DNA of 52,785 nt from Bradyrhizobium sp. AS23.2 (GTDB lineage: Bacteria > Pseudomonadota > Alphaproteobacteria > Rhizobiales > Xanthobacteraceae), in the NCBI RefSeq assembly GCF_001908185.1, contig NZ_LGHM01000173.1, positions 1 through 52,785 of the forward strand, given 5' to 3'. Below are positions 7,001-15,257 of the stretch, piece after piece; within the stretch, counting starts at the first letter, position 1, and every line of letters starts with the position of its first letter. The translations under genes were made by a program, and so were the position numbers. The notes under the pieces are model-generated. The model was not told where the DNA came from. It saw only the letters and a program-made list of their open reading frames with translations, and ran no database searches.

Positions 7001-10000
7001 GTGGCAGGGCGGCAGCGAATAGACCGCGTCAGGCGCCAGTACAACCAATGGGTCGCCAACCAGACGCTGGAAGACTACGCGCTGCGCTTCACGGCCAAGA
7101 GCGCTCGCCGCTGGTCCGCCGCGCGCGTCGCCAACACTGCGCTTGGCGCGATTTCCTTCCTGGCGCTGGAGGCGATCGGCGGCACCATCACCCTGAACTA
7201 CGGCGTCACCAACGCCAGCGCGGCGATCCTCGTCGTCTCCACCATCATCTTCTGCTGCGGCGTGCCGATTGCCTATTACGCAGCCAAATGCGGCATCGAT
7301 ATTGATCTGCTCACCCGCGGCGCCGGCTTCGGCTATATCGGCTCCACTGTCACCTCGCTGATCTACGCCTCCTTCACCTTCATCTTCTTCGCGATCGAGG
7401 CCGTTATCCTGGCGACGGCACTCGAGATGTGCTTCGGCATTCCGCGCCCGATCGGTTATCTCATCAGCGCGGTCGCGATCATTCCGCTCGTCACCTACGG
7501 CATCACGTTGATCAGCCGTTTCCAGCTCTGGACACAGCCGATCTGGATCATCCTGCACCTCTTGCCCTTTGCCGCAATCGCCTGGGCCAATCCCCATTCG
7601 TTCACGGAATGGCGCAAGTTTTCCGGCGAGCATGGCGATCTCAGTGGTCATTTCGATCTGTTGCTGTTCGGTGTTGCCTCGTCCGTGGTGTTCTCGCTGG
7701 TGGCGCAGATCGGCGAGCAGGTCGACTTCCTGCGCTTCCTGCCGCGCGATCGCCGCGCCTCCAGGGTGTCGTGGTGGATTGCGCTGATGAGCGCAGGGCC
7801 CGGCTGGATCGTGCTCGGCGCAATGAAACTGCTGGCCGGCTCGTTCCTCGCCTTCTTCGCGCTCAGCCACGGCGTGCCGCCTGAAGAAGCCGCCGAGCCC
7901 GCGCACATGTATCTCGAAGCGTTCCGATACGTATTGTCGCAGCCGGACCTCTCGCTCGCCCTGACCGGCACCTTCGTGATCCTGTCGCAGCTCAAGATCA
8001 ACGTCACCAACGCCTATGCCGGCTCGATCGCCTGGTCGAACTTCTTCTCGCGATTGACCCACAGCCATCCGGGCCGCGTCGTCTGGCTGGTGTTCAACGT
8101 GATGGTGGCGCTGCTGCTCATGGAGATCGGCGTCTACAAGGCGCTGGAGCAGACGCTCGCGCTCTACTCCAACGTCGCGATCGCCTGGGTCGGCGCGCTG
8201 GTGTCCGATCTCGTCGTCAACAAGCCGCTCGGCCTGCGTCCGCCGCAGATGGAGTTCAAGCGCGCCCATCTCTACGACATCAACCCGGTCGGCGTCGGCG
8301 CCATGACGATCGCAACCATCATCTCGATCGCGGCGTTCTACGGCCTGTTCGGTCCGACAATGAAGGCGCTGGCCGCCTTCGTTGCGCTGACGGTCGCCTT
8401 CGTCACCGCGCCGGCCATCGCCTGGCTGACCGACGGCAAATTCTACATCGCACGCAAGCCGAAGAAGAGCTGGGCCAGTATCGAGGCGATCCAGTGCTGT
8501 ATCTGCGAGCACAGCTTCGAGCCGGAGGACACGACCTCGTGCCCGGCCTACGCCGGTCCGATCTGCTCGCTGTGCTGTTCGCTCGATGCGCGCTGCCACG
8601 ATCTCTGCAAGCCCCATGCACGCGCGCAGGTGCAGTTTTCCGACGCACTCGGCAGGATTTTGCCGCAGCCGATCTATGAGCGGATCAATTCGCAGTTCGG
8701 CCATTATGTCGGCGTGTTCGCGGTCTCCGCCGGCCTCGTCGCGCTGGTGCTGGGACTGATCTATCTCCAGACCTCGGCGAGCGCGCATGGCGAGAACATG
8801 CTCGTCTCGAACGTGCTGTGGAAGGTGTTCTTCTCGCTCAGCATCATCATCGGCGTCGTCGCCTGGCTGTTCGTGCTGGCGCAGCAGAGCCGCCGCGCGG
8901 CGGAGGCAGAAACGCGGCGGCAGACCGCGCTGTTGATCCAGGAGATCGACGCACACAAGCGCACCGACGCCGAATTGCAGCGGGCCAAGGAGGTCGCGGA
9001 ATCCGCCAACCTTGCCAAGAGCCGCTATGTCGTGGGCCTCAGCCACGAGCTGCGCTCGCCGCTGAATGCGATCAGCGGCTATGCCCAGCTCCTCGAGCAG
9101 GATACGACGCTCAACACCAAGCCGCGCGATCAGGTCCGTGTGGTCCGCCGCAGCGCCGACCACCTCTCCGGCCTGATTGACGGTATCCTGGACATCTCCA
9201 AGATCGAGGCGGGGCGGCTTTATCTCTCACGCGACGAGGTGCGGCTCAGCGAGTTCCTGGATCAGCTCGTCGGCATGTTCCGTCTTCAGGCCGCCGCCAA
9301 GAGCATCGACTTCGTGTTCAGGCGGCCGGCGCATTTGCCGGTGGTGGTGTATGCGGACGAGAAGCGGCTGCGCCAGGTGCTGATCAATTTGCTCTCCAAT
9401 GCGATCAAATTCACCCAGACCGGCAGCGTACAGTTCGTCGTGCATTACCGCAGCCCTGTTGCCGAGTTCGAGGTGATTGACACCGGCCCCGGCATCCAGG
9501 GCGACGATCTCGAACGCATCTTCGCCCCTTTCGAGCGCGGCGCGCTCGGCGTCTCGCAGCCGCAGACCGGCACCGGGCTCGGCCTGACGATCAGCCGGCT
9601 GCTGGCCGGGGTGATGGGCGGCGACATCAGGGTCATGAGCACGGTCGGCACGGGCAGCACGTTCAAGGTCAAGATATTGCTGTCGGAGGTCACCAATCCG
9701 CAGCGCATCGCCCCGGTGGAAGCGCCGGTCTCCGGCTATCTCGGCGCCCGCAAGACCATCCTCATCACCGACGATGACCCTGTTCATCGCGACCTCCTGC
9801 GCGAGGTGCTGACGCCGCTCGGCTTCATCCTGCTCAGCGCCACCGACGGTCCCGGATGCCTCGCGCTGGCCCAGCATTGCCGGCCCGACCTGTTTCTGCT
9901 CGACATCTCGATGCCGGGCATGGACGGCTGGACCGTGGCGGAGTCGCTACGCGCGAGCGGTCATCATCAGGCCCGCATCCTGATGGTGTCGGCGAGTGCG

Positions 10001-10372
10001 TTGGAGGCCCACGGCACACCGCTGGCGCAACCCTTCCACGACGGCTATCTGATGAAGCCGATCGACATCCCGCGGCTGCTGGAGACCATCCGCCAGCTCC
10101 TCAAGATCGAGTGGCAATACGGGTCTGACGAAATCGTCGTGCCGCCGTGGCGACCGGAGAGCGGCTCGCGACCACCGGTGCGGCACATCGAGGCACTACT
10201 CGGGCTCGGTCAGATCGGCTACGTCAAGGGCATCCAGTTGAAACTGGACGAGATCGGCAGCGAGCATCCGGAACATGCCGACTTCGTCGCGCAGATGCGA
10301 TCGCTGATCGACCGCTTCGACCTCGATCAGTACATGGCTACATTGAAGACGTTGCATGCGTATGAACACTGA
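7001..10372 (+). CDS. NCS1 permease-like / Cys-rich / hybrid histidine kinase fusion
   Basis: 1123 residues. Residues about 1-490 form a multi-helix membrane region resembling NCS1 purine/cytosine permeases (ALEAIGGTITLNYGVTN, LTRGAGFGYIGS). A Cys-rich module follows (about 498-545: CCIC, then C, CSLCC, C and C), a possible metal site. Two more membrane helices lie at about 568-628. The kinase core has H682 in SHELRSPLNAI, N-box NLLSNAIKF, DTGPGI and GTGLGL. A receiver follows with phospho-acceptor D968 in LLDISMPGMDGW, then a short C-terminal helical domain. The start is GTG at 7001. The gene overlaps the next regulator by 17 bases and is divergent from urtA. Inference: a sensor derived from a transporter that detects urea, amides or a related nitrogen compound. 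Confidence 0.88.
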   Translation: MAGRQRIDRVRRQYNQWVANQTLEDYALRFTAKSARRWSAARVANTALGAISFLALEAIGGTITLNYGVTNASAAILVVSTIIFCCGVPIAYYAAKCGIDIDLLTRGAGFGYIGSTVTSLIYASFTFIFFAIEAVILATALEMCFGIPRPIGYLISAVAIIPLVTYGITLISRFQLWTQPIWIILHLLPFAAIAWANPHSFTEWRKFSGEHGDLSGHFDLLLFGVASSVVFSLVAQIGEQVDFLRFLPRDRRASRVSWWIALMSAGPGWIVLGAMKLLAGSFLAFFALSHGVPPEEAAEPAHMYLEAFRYVLSQPDLSLALTGTFVILSQLKINVTNAYAGSIAWSNFFSRLTHSHPGRVVWLVFNVMVALLLMEIGVYKALEQTLALYSNVAIAWVGALVSDLVVNKPLGLRPPQMEFKRAHLYDINPVGVGAMTIATIISIAAFYGLFGPTMKALAAFVALTVAFVTAPAIAWLTDGKFYIARKPKKSWASIEAIQCCICEHSFEPEDTTSCPAYAGPICSLCCSLDARCHDLCKPHARAQVQFSDALGRILPQPIYERINSQFGHYVGVFAVSAGLVALVLGLIYLQTSASAHGENMLVSNVLWKVFFSLSIIIGVVAWLFVLAQQSRRAAEAETRRQTALLIQEIDAHKRTDAELQRAKEVAESANLAKSRYVVGLSHELRSPLNAISGYAQLLEQDTTLNTKPRDQVRVVRRSADHLSGLIDGILDISKIEAGRLYLSRDEVRLSEFLDQLVGMFRLQAAAKSIDFVFRRPAHLPVVVYADEKRLRQVLINLLSNAIKFTQTGSVQFVVHYRSPVAEFEVIDTGPGIQGDDLERIFAPFERGALGVSQPQTGTGLGLTISRLLAGVMGGDIRVMSTVGTGSTFKVKILLSEVTNPQRIAPVEAPVSGYLGARKTILITDDDPVHRDLLREVLTPLGFILLSATDGPGCLALAQHCRPDLFLLDISMPGMDGWTVAESLRASGHHQARILMVSASALEAHGTPLAQPFHDGYLMKPIDIPRLLETIRQLLKIEWQYGSDEIVVPPWRPESGSRPPVRHIEALLGLGQIGYVKGIQLKLDEIGSEHPEHADFVAQMRSLIDRFDLDQYMATLKTLHAYEH

Positions 10373-11285
10373 GCCGAAGAAACGCGACGTCGCGCTCGTT
10401 GTCGACGATTCCCCGGAGACGCTGCGGCTGCTCACCGACGCGCTCGACGGCGCCGGAATGACTGTCATGGTGGCGCTCGATGGCGCAGCCGCAATGCGCA
10501 TTGTCGACCAGATCACGCCCGACATCGTGCTGCTCGATGCCGTGATGCCTGGCATCGACGGATTTGAGACTTGCCGCCGGCTTAAACGCGATGCGGGCCT
10601 CGCCAATGTCCCCGTGATCTTCATGACGGGATTGGCCGAGACCGAGCACATCGTGCGCGGGCTGGAGGCCGGCGGGGTCGACTATGTAACCAAGCCGATC
10701 GTGGTCGAGGAGATGCTGGCGCGCATCCGCGTCCATCTCGGCAATGCGCGGCTGACCCAGAGCGCGCGCGCCGCGCTCGACGTCTCCGGCCGCTTCCTGT
10801 TCGCCGTCAACCGTCAGGGCCACGTCCTCTGGGCGACGCCGCAGGCGCAAAAACTGCTGGCCGATCATCACGGCGCGCAGGCCGACGACGATTTCGTCCT
10901 GCAGCCATCACTGCTGCAATGGCTGGAACAGGCGAAGGGCAAGGGCAGCGCGAAGTCCCAGGCCGCCTCCTTGCCCGACAATCCGCAACTCCGGCTCTAC
11001 TACATGGGCGAAACCGCGCAGAACGAGTTCCTGCTGCGGCTCTCCAAGGAGTCGGGCACTGCGCAGCCGCCCGAATTCACCAGTGAACTCGGTCTTACCA
11101 CCCGAGAGGGAGAGGTGCTGGCCTGGCTCAGCAAGGGCAAGACCAATCGCGACATCGCGCAGATTCTGGGATTAAGCCCGCGCACTGTCGACAAGCATCT
11201 AGAACAAATCTACGCGAAACTGGGAGTCGAAAATCGGACCGCCGCCGCCGCGATTGCGGCCAATGCGACGAGGCGGAGTTCATAA
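10356..11285 (+). CDS. LuxR/NarL-family response regulator with extended middle domain
   Basis: 309 residues. The N-terminal receiver has the acidic pair VVDDSPE, phospho-acceptor D61 (IVLLDAVMPGIDGFE) and the conserved Lys in YVTKPI. The middle (about 140-240) contains a PAS-like stretch, RFLFAVNRQGHVLWA, which is unusual because NarL proteins normally have only a short linker. The C-terminal LuxR helix-turn-helix is GLTTREGEVLAWLSKGKTN and onward to SPRTVDKHLEQIY. It overlaps the kinase gene by 17 bases, or 11 if the second ATG at 10362 is used, so the two are translationally coupled. It probably regulates the divergent urtA operon. Confidence 0.9.
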   Translation: MRMNTEPKKRDVALVVDDSPETLRLLTDALDGAGMTVMVALDGAAAMRIVDQITPDIVLLDAVMPGIDGFETCRRLKRDAGLANVPVIFMTGLAETEHIVRGLEAGGVDYVTKPIVVEEMLARIRVHLGNARLTQSARAALDVSGRFLFAVNRQGHVLWATPQAQKLLADHHGAQADDDFVLQPSLLQWLEQAKGKGSAKSQAASLPDNPQLRLYYMGETAQNEFLLRLSKESGTAQPPEFTSELGLTTREGEVLAWLSKGKTNRDIAQILGLSPRTVDKHLEQIYAKLGVENRTAAAAIAANATRRSS

Positions 11286-11697
11286 ACTACCGCGATCAGG
11301 TAAGAAGAATGAATGGAATGTCCGCTGGTGGTCTTGGCTGTGTGAAAACGCAACGGCGCTCAAATTTCGGAGAAAAGAATTCCTTCAAACACCGCTTCTG
11401 AGACCGCGAAGAGGATACAGAGCTTCGGTGCCGCGTGATCTGAGAAGTAGATTCTCCGCCATCCGCCGGAGTTCGCGTTTTTACACAGCCAGGGTCAAGA
11501 GCGCCAGTTTCAACGGCGGCAAATCACTTCTGGTCACCCCCGATAAGCAGACCATTTCAAAGCCAAGCCGGACTTCGCCTCGGGGCCGATGCTGTCGAAA
11601 AAATGCCGTGGCATAGTTGGTTTTGCTATCCGGGGGCACTTTCGGCTTTGTTCTTGGCTGGACGTCGGAGGCTCAGCCTACCATAAGGACGAGGCGC
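11286..11697. other. Intergenic segment with no convincing gene
   Basis: About 410 bases between the response regulator and the OmpA-like gene. Open frames here lack a plausible ribosome-binding site, domain or typical codon use. The stretch looks less GC-rich than the flanks and contains a long imperfect inverted repeat (11338-11488). It may be the left edge of an inserted or decayed segment and may contain the lost 5' part of the following gene. Confidence 0.5.
11338..11488. repeat. Inverted repeat pair about 150 bp across (MITE-like or IS remnant)
   Basis: CTGTGTGAAAACGC at 11338-11351 matches the reverse complement of 11475-11488 at 13 of 14 positions. Similarity continues a few bases outward (CTTGG versus CCTGG, then CTGTGT). 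The two arms bracket about 120 bases with no gene. This looks like a small non-autonomous transposon or the ends of a decayed insertion sequence; no target duplication was identified. Confidence 0.45.
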
Positions 11698-12765
11698 ATG
11701 CAGCGCCCAATGGTCGCCGCCTTGCCACTTCTGAGCCGCGAAATCGCGATCAGTTCGTCCGAGGCCTTGGAGGCCCTCGTCGAGAAGCTCAAGGCTATCG
11801 CGGGAAGCAGCGATCCGCAGGCAATCGATCAATACTGGCGGGAACTGGTGGAAGGCCGCGCAACCGCCGACGAACTCCAAAAGTCCGGCATGACGTTAAC
11901 GGAACTCCGCGACCGGATTGCGCAGGTGAAGACGTTGGAAGCCAACGGCATCGACGTCGACAAGGCAGTTAGGGACGCGAACGCCATGGCGGCGATCAAC
12001 CGTGCGCTGGCCAAACCGAGCGAGCCACCCGTATCGACACAGTCGATCATCGATGCGCTTAACCGTACCGCCCCGGCCGGAGGCTCGCCCGGCCATTTGT
12101 GGCCGCCGATCATCAGCCTCAGCGAGGCCGACGGCAATTTCTTCAAGAGCGGCAGCGCCGAGCTTTCCGCACCGTTCCGTGAAAGCCTTCTGACGAAAAT
12201 CCCCGCAAAGCTTCTGGGGTACATCAATGATGTGGATGTCGTCGAGGTGGTCGGCCACACAGACGAGCAGCCCCTTGGCGTGCACCAGTCCAACCTGGAC
12301 CGGGATCTGCGCCCGGTTCTGAAGGGAAAGACGGAGGTCGGAAAGCTCGTTCCGGCCGACAACGCCGGCCTAGGACTGGCTCGAGCAGCGTCGGTCGTAA
12401 GCGTTCTCAAGCAGAACACCCAGCTTGCGAACTACGAGATCATTCCACTTTCGGGCGCGCAGCTCGTGAATACCGACGAAACGCTCGCGATCGAGGGGAT
12501 ACCAGCGAATATTCCGGAGCGACGCCGGATTGAAATTAGGCTTCGGACGTCGAGCGCCCACGAAGCTACAGCGAGCATTGCGCCGCCCGCCCCCGCTCGC
12601 ATACCAGCTGTTCCGCCCCGTGCGGCAGTCACTCCGGTGAAGCCACGTCCTCCGGCATCTCCTGCGCCCATATCACTATTACCGCGGCAACTCTCATCGC
12701 CACCTAAGCCAGTAGCGCCGCCGGTAACCCGGCCGGCGCTGGGCGCCACCGCGATAGCGCATTAA
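11698..12765 (+). CDS. OmpA/MotB-like domain protein, N-terminus apparently lost
   Basis: 355 residues from the ATG at 11698, which follows AAGGACGAG; the same frame opens earlier at a TTG at 11617, directly after a stop codon. A helical region covers about 15-120. A peptidoglycan-associating OmpA-like domain follows: FFKSGSAELS, VVEVVGHTDEQP, AGLGLARAASVVSVL and RRRIEIRLR. The last 60 residues are Pro/Ala-rich. Related OmpA/MotB-like proteins usually start with a membrane helix, which is missing here, and no MotA/ExbB-like partner is nearby. It converges on the DUF2130 gene. Likely a truncated remnant, function unknown. Confidence 0.7.
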   Translation: MQRPMVAALPLLSREIAISSSEALEALVEKLKAIAGSSDPQAIDQYWRELVEGRATADELQKSGMTLTELRDRIAQVKTLEANGIDVDKAVRDANAMAAINRALAKPSEPPVSTQSIIDALNRTAPAGGSPGHLWPPIISLSEADGNFFKSGSAELSAPFRESLLTKIPAKLLGYINDVDVVEVVGHTDEQPLGVHQSNLDRDLRPVLKGKTEVGKLVPADNAGLGLARAASVVSVLKQNTQLANYEIIPLSGAQLVNTDETLAIEGIPANIPERRRIEIRLRTSSAHEATASIAPPAPARIPAVPPRAAVTPVKPRPPASPAPISLLPRQLSSPPKPVAPPVTRPALGATAIAH

Positions 12766-12956
12766 TAAAGACTATCGCACATCGGGTAATCGCAGTCCGC
12801 CTCGAGCATGCGGCTATTTTTATTCGGCGGCTTCAGCGGCTTGGTTTTTAAGCTCCGCAAATTTTGCCGCCATTGTCGGGTTGGCCCGTGTGAGCTTCTT
12901 GATTGTCACGTCCTGCGCCTTGTCGTTGGCAAGGCGCAGATTGCGGTCTGCACCTA

Positions 12957-14183
12957 TCAGGCGTCCTTTGTCTTCTGGAGATGGTCAATGGACTTATCGA
13001 TCTCATTGATCGCCGTCTGGAAATGCCTGGAGGCCAGATCGCAGTTCTTTGCAAACCCGTTCTTGAACGTCTCAAGCTGGCTTTCAAATTGCGTGATGTC
13101 GATATTTTGCGCTTTAACGAGCGCCAGCTCGGTCTTGTACTTCAGGGAGTTGAGAGATGCATTCCGCAGAAGCGTAATCATGGGCAGAAAGAATTGCGGC
13201 CGGACGACATACATCTTCGGATAACGGTGGAAGACGTCGACGATGCCCGCGTTGTAGAGTTCGCTGTCAGGTTCGAGCAGTGAAACCAGGACGGCATACT
13301 CGCACCCCTTCTCAGTGCGATCCCGGTCGAGTTCCTTGAGGAAGTCCTCGTTCTTACTCTTCGTTGCGGTTTTATCGCTCTCGTTTTTCATCTCGAACAT
13401 GATCGAAATGATCTCGGTGCCGGCCTCGTCCGAGTCGCGAAAGATGTAATCGCCCTTGCTGCCGGTTCGCGCGTCGTTGTCTTTCTCGAAATACGCCCGC
13501 GGAAAAGCCATCGACCGTACCCGGTTGAACTCGGTCTCACAGTGCTGTTCGAGGGTCTCGCCAACCATCTTGGTCGAGAGGCGAGCCTTCATATCCTTCA
13601 GGCGTTCGATCGCGTCATCGCGATCCTTGATCTGCGTTTCGTACTTGTCCTTGAGAGCCTTTTCAGCCAGCTGTTTTTCAAGCTCTGCCTGCTTAATGCC
13701 ATTTTTGAGCTCATCGCGCTCTTTTTCAATGGCACTGACCGCTTCGGTAACGGCGAGCCTCTTTTCAAGCTCGACACCTTGGAGCTTGGCCTTTAGCTCT
13801 CGGATTTCATCTTCCTTGGCAGCAGAGACTTTGTGCAGCTCGCTGGCCAAAAGCGCTTCAGCAAGCTCAGAGGCAGCTTTCCTCTCGTGTTCAGCTTGCG
13901 CGAGCGCGTCACGCTCTTTTTCTACAGGACTGAGGGCTTCGGTGACAGCGAGCTTCTGAGCAACCTGGCTCGCCTCAAGCTTGGACTTTAGCTCTCGGAT
14001 TTCGGCATCCTTGCCAGCCGCGGTCTTCTCCAGATCGTTGCTGAACTTGGCCTTGGCCAATTCCACAGCGTTCTGCTTCTGTCTTTCGAAGTCGCTGTCG
14101 CGGACCTGCTTCAGGATTTCCGCGTAGCCGGACTCGTCGACTTTGACGGCCTTGTCACAGTGAGGACAGATGATCTCGTGCAT
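12957..14183 (-). CDS. DUF2130 coiled-coil protein, C-terminus cut by a frameshift
   Basis: 408 residues from ATG 14183, which has AGGAAA upstream. It begins MHEIICPHCDKAVKV, a single CxxC zinc-knuckle-like motif, followed by a long charged coiled coil (about 20-215) with internal repeats (KDAEIRELKSKLE, EDEIRELKAKLQ). The conserved DUF2130 core contains TGSKGDYIFRD and IMFEMKNES; the spaced Asp and ExK resemble a PD-(D/E)xK nuclease site. The frame ends TKDA at 12957, but in another frame the DNA continues through LRLANDKAQDV and TRANPTMAAKF to a TAA at 12820-12822, the normal family tail. One lost base in the GCC/CTG region near 12960 explains this. An SOS-type box lies 85 bases upstream. 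Function undescribed as far as I know. Confidence 0.85.
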   Translation of the reverse strand: MHEIICPHCDKAVKVDESGYAEILKQVRDSDFERQKQNAVELAKAKFSNDLEKTAAGKDAEIRELKSKLEASQVAQKLAVTEALSPVEKERDALAQAEHERKAASELAEALLASELHKVSAAKEDEIRELKAKLQGVELEKRLAVTEAVSAIEKERDELKNGIKQAELEKQLAEKALKDKYETQIKDRDDAIERLKDMKARLSTKMVGETLEQHCETEFNRVRSMAFPRAYFEKDNDARTGSKGDYIFRDSDEAGTEIISIMFEMKNESDKTATKSKNEDFLKELDRDRTEKGCEYAVLVSLLEPDSELYNAGIVDVFHRYPKMYVVRPQFFLPMITLLRNASLNSLKYKTELALVKAQNIDITQFESQLETFKNGFAKNCDLASRHFQTAINEIDKSIDHLQKTKDA

Positions 14184-14267
14184 GTTTCCTGTCCGAAGGT
14201 TTGTGGCAGCTGCTGTTGTCATTCAGAGAAGCTTCTGGCGCGCGAGAACCGTCTCCGCCCATCATGA

Positions 14268-14282
14268 GAACAAAATTAGAAC
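14268..14282 (-). promoter_or_regulatory. Candidate LexA (SOS) box upstream of the DUF2130 gene
   Basis: On the minus strand the bases read GTTCTAATTTTGTTC, an exact match to the alphaproteobacterial SOS box GTTC-N7-GTTC. It is centred about 90 bases upstream of the DUF2130 start codon on the same strand. This predicts LexA repression and DNA-damage induction. Confidence 0.65.
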
Positions 14283-14413
14283 GCGCCCGTTTAGAGGGTC
14301 AAGCCGCAAGCGGCGGTTTTGCGCCTTTTGCTTTGGGAATCCCCCGCTTTCCGAAGCCCCGACCCAGCCGACTCGCTTCGCGGAATCGCAAAATCATAAA
14401 TGCGCTTTTGCCG

Positions 14414-14802
14414 CTAACGCGAGCGCGCCTGTTGATCCCTGAAGCGCTGCGCCGAAGTCCGGTCGTCGTCCACCTCTTCGGACTCCTCGATCTCAAGCCA
14501 GTGCATCAGCAGGACGTACCCATCTTGGAAGACTGTTGTCGCGCGTCCCCATGGCTCCAACCGCAAGACCTTGTCCTCCGTATTTCCGAATTTCGCAATC
14601 GACTCCTTGAGGCCTTTCGCCTTGTTGGGGGACGCACTGAGCCATTCGCAAGCTTGAGGGATTTGGCAGGCGCGCGCCGAAACGCGAACCTGAGACCGTC
14701 AATGAAAAGCCAACTGGTGTTCGACTAGGGCGGCACGCGCATGGCGCAGGGATCGGCACCCAGCTCGATCGCCGTGTCGAAGGATTCGAATACGAGTGAA
14801 CT
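14414..14802 (-). pseudogene. Decayed gene of unknown family
   Basis: Protein-like sequence runs on the minus strand in pieces. 14802-14728 reads through FESFDTAIELGADPCAMRV; an in-frame TAG stands at 14725-14727; the same frame continues as NTSWLFIDGLRFAFRR; then a one-base shift leads to QIPQACEWLSASPNKAKGL, RLEPWGRATTVFQDGYVL and LLMHWLEIEESEEVDDD, ending at 14414. Codon use and composition look coding, but there is no start and at least two lesions. I do not recognise the family. It lies between the DUF2130 gene and the tRNA. Confidence 0.45.
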
Positions 14803-14921
14803 TCAAGGATTCGACTGCTGCCCCAACTCACACGGTGGTACCAATGTGCTACGGAGGTCTGCGCCGAACAGCACGGTCCAGCCCGAATGACAGTAACCAA
14901 TTGATTCCAATGCGGCTTTTT

Positions 14922-14998
14922 TGGTAGCGGGGGAGGGACTCGAACCCCCGACCCCAGGATTATGATTCCCGTGCTCTAACCAGCTGAGCTACCCCGCC
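14922..14998 (-). tRNA. tRNA-Met (CAT), elongator type
   Basis: 77 bases on the minus strand, from GGCGGGGTAGCTCAG to an encoded CCA. The anticodon stem CGGGA/TCCTG encloses the loop ATCATAA, giving anticodon CAT. The acceptor stem is paired with G1-U72 and the T-loop reads GGTTCGAGTCC. The 3' end faces the accessory segment 11286-14921, the arrangement left by elements that integrate at tRNA 3' ends. No second copy of the tRNA 3' end was found within the window. Confidence 0.97.
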
Positions 14999-15113
14999 AC
15001 AGGGCTCGCGATGCCGAAACGGCTGATCTCGCGAACGCGCGGCATATAAGGAAGGGGGCGGCGGGCTGTCAATCCGCCTTCGCTAAAGCTTTGGCGAGAC
15101 AAGGCGCGGAAGG

Positions 15114-15240
15114 GCGGAAAAGTGGCCGGTTTCGGCGCCGGAATCGGCCACTTTTCCGCACCAGACTCACGGAGAGTCCCCCTCACCCGAAATCCGCGCT
15201 TTTGCGCGGATTTCGGCCTCTCCCCGCGGGCGGGGAGAGG
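15114..15240. repeat. Cluster of three perfect hairpins
   Basis: First, 15-bp arms 15114-15128 and 15145-15159. Second, 13-bp arms 15187-15199 and 15204-15216 around TTTT. Third, 11-bp arms 15217-15227 and 15230-15240 (CCTCTCCCCGC). They lie just downstream of the secreted-protein gene at 15258-15620 and may stop its transcription, but no long T-run follows. A related ccccgc-ttgc hairpin recurs near 49279. Most likely a Bradyrhizobium dispersed repeat. Confidence 0.6.
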
Positions 15241-15257
15241 CGAAGGAAGAAACGACC

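Noticed and set aside
6785..9163. Minus-strand open frame of 792 codons
   Set aside because: Antisense to the kinase fusion, with repetitive Asp/Arg/Glu composition and no recognisable motif.
11254..11616. Plus-strand ORF of 120 codons after the response regulator
   Set aside because: No ribosome site and Arg/Ser-rich composition; it overlaps the end of the regulator gene and an inverted repeat.
11698..14183. A complete defence system of Zorya type
   Set aside because: Only an OmpA-like gene without its channel partner and a DUF2130 gene on the opposite strand are present; no ZorA, helicase or nuclease gene of the known types is seen.
14493..14900. Minus-strand ORF of 135 codons
   Set aside because: Different frame from the protein-like fragments of the decayed gene; composition is Arg/Ser/Pro-rich and without domain.
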